From: Xanthomonas codiaei
Lineage (GTDB): Bacteria; Pseudomonadota; Gammaproteobacteria; Xanthomonadales; Xanthomonadaceae
Reading direction: 5' to 3'
NCBI RefSeq assembly: GCF_002939785.1
Contig: NZ_MDEC01000015.1
Coordinates: 1-64,000 of the forward strand
DNA: 64,000 bases
Shown piece by piece: positions 63,745-64,000 of the stretch. Numbering within the stretch: position 1 is the stretch's first letter; the number at the start of each line of letters is the position of its first letter. The position numbers were made by a program, and so were the translations under genes. The notes beneath the pieces are model-generated. The model did not search any database, was not told the origin of the DNA, and saw only the letters and a list, made by a program, of their open reading frames with translations.

Positions 63745-63793
63745 CCCCTCATCCGCCCTTCGGGCACCTTCTCCAGCAGGCGGGAGAGGGAAG
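63745..63793. repeat. Diverged dispersed palindromic repeat
   Basis: CCCCTCATCCGCC, a CTTCGGG loop region and GGCGGGAGAGGG. A diverged copy of the element at 181, 39045 and 39379, lying just before the HipB operators. Confidence 0.7.
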
Positions 63794-63800
63794 GGATAAA

Positions 63801-63854
63801 GGCAATCTATAGATTGCTTTTTGGTAAGGCAACTTATAAATTGCTTTTTAGTAA
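63801..63854. promoter_or_regulatory. Tandem palindromic operators upstream of the HipB-like gene
   Basis: Two 27-bp direct repeats (63801-63827 and 63828-63854) share GGCAA, an AT-rich centre and ATTGCTTTTT-GTAA. Each contains a palindrome: CAATCTATAGATTG (63803-63816, perfect) and CAACTTATAAATTG (63830-63843, imperfect). Position, spacing and symmetry fit binding sites of the repressor encoded immediately downstream. Confidence 0.7.
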
Positions 63855-63896
63855 GGAACGTCATACGTTGCCAATTCCTGACGCCCGTCATTCTCT

Positions 63897-64000
63897 ATGG
63901 CTCTTTCCGCCTTCCCTATCCAGACGCCGCATCAACTGGGCCCGCTACTCAAGGCAATCCGCAAGCAACGGGGTTTGACCCAAGACCAGTTGGCAGAGCG
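63897..64000 (+). CDS. HipB-like XRE-family antitoxin/repressor, N-terminus only
   Basis: The frame starting at ATG 63897 encodes MALSAFPIQTPHQLGPLLKA and continues IRKQRGLTQDQLAER to the window edge. LLKAIRKQRGLTQDQLAE is the first half of an XRE-type helix-turn-helix, and the sequence is close to HipB antitoxins. A HipA kinase toxin gene would be expected next, outside the window. The 5' region with two palindromes supports an autoregulated operon. Confidence 0.75.
   Translation, partial: MALSAFPIQTPHQLGPLLKAIRKQRGLTQDQLAE

Noticed and set aside
61648..63891. 747-codon open frame opposite the indolepyruvate oxidoreductase
   Set aside because: Antisense shadow of a gene with intact ThDP and FeS motifs.

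Overview
The window is a high-GC chromosomal segment of a plant-associated Xanthomonas. This rests on gene content: a complete oleABCD olefin cluster, an Ax21-type outer-membrane protein, a type III effector of the XopAG/AvrGf1/HopG1 family, and the GGCGGGAGAGGGG-type and heptad repeats scattered between genes. I cannot assign a species from the sequence alone. No rRNA, tRNA or CRISPR array was seen.

Layout. 1-215: the 3' end of an IS110-type transposase and a short tandem repeat. 278-3447 (minus): truC, ubiB and ubiJ. 3960-13117 (minus, except one gene): oleA, oleB, oleC and oleD, all on one strand but separated by accessory genes. A Fic protein with a possible overlapping micro-ORF lies between oleA and oleB. 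A low-GC ATPase plus Toprim-like pair and a plus-strand CxxCxxCC protein lie between oleB and oleC. 13219-17918: a DUF4156 lipoprotein, an exported repeat protein behind a near-perfect sigma-54 promoter, trmL, an MFS transporter and two paralogous proteins with an undescribed repeated domain. 18103-22653: a sigma-54 two-component pair and poxB. 22999-26611: Ax21, then gpsA, secB and a rhodanese. 26640-31525: a thioesterase-fold protein, a GT25 glycosyltransferase and the hemD-hemX-hemY operon. 31742-34667: a membrane protein, a thiolase and an unrecognised gene.

34668-37493 holds 1.3 kb without convincing genes followed by the XopAG-type effector, whose promoter carries a PIP-like box and a correctly placed -10. 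37627-38920 encodes two tandem periplasmic Cu/Zn superoxide dismutases. 39437-45661 is a nitrogen regulon on one strand: glnA, glnK, amtB, ntrB, ntrC. It has a sigma-54 promoter and NtrC-type palindromes upstream of glnA and another NtrC-type palindrome on the ribosome-binding region of ntrB. 45886-59809 holds envelope and housekeeping genes: uppP, a META/DUF4377 lipoprotein, a PEBP protein, a TPR protein with a degenerate sulfotransferase domain, a YheT hydrolase, plsC, a hotdog thioesterase, a phospholipase-D lipoprotein, yceI, sixA, an orphan ParA, an AEC carrier and an exported TPR-like protein. 60004-63711 is a giant indolepyruvate ferredoxin oxidoreductase. The window ends in the first codons of a HipB-like repressor preceded by two tandem palindromic operators.

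The most interesting accessory module is the ATPase-Toprim pair at 7984-9725. It is translationally coupled, far lower in GC than its neighbours, and sits in the middle of the ole cluster. It resembles ATPase/Toprim anti-phage pairs such as OLD, PARIS or AbiL in general architecture, but I cannot place it in a named family.
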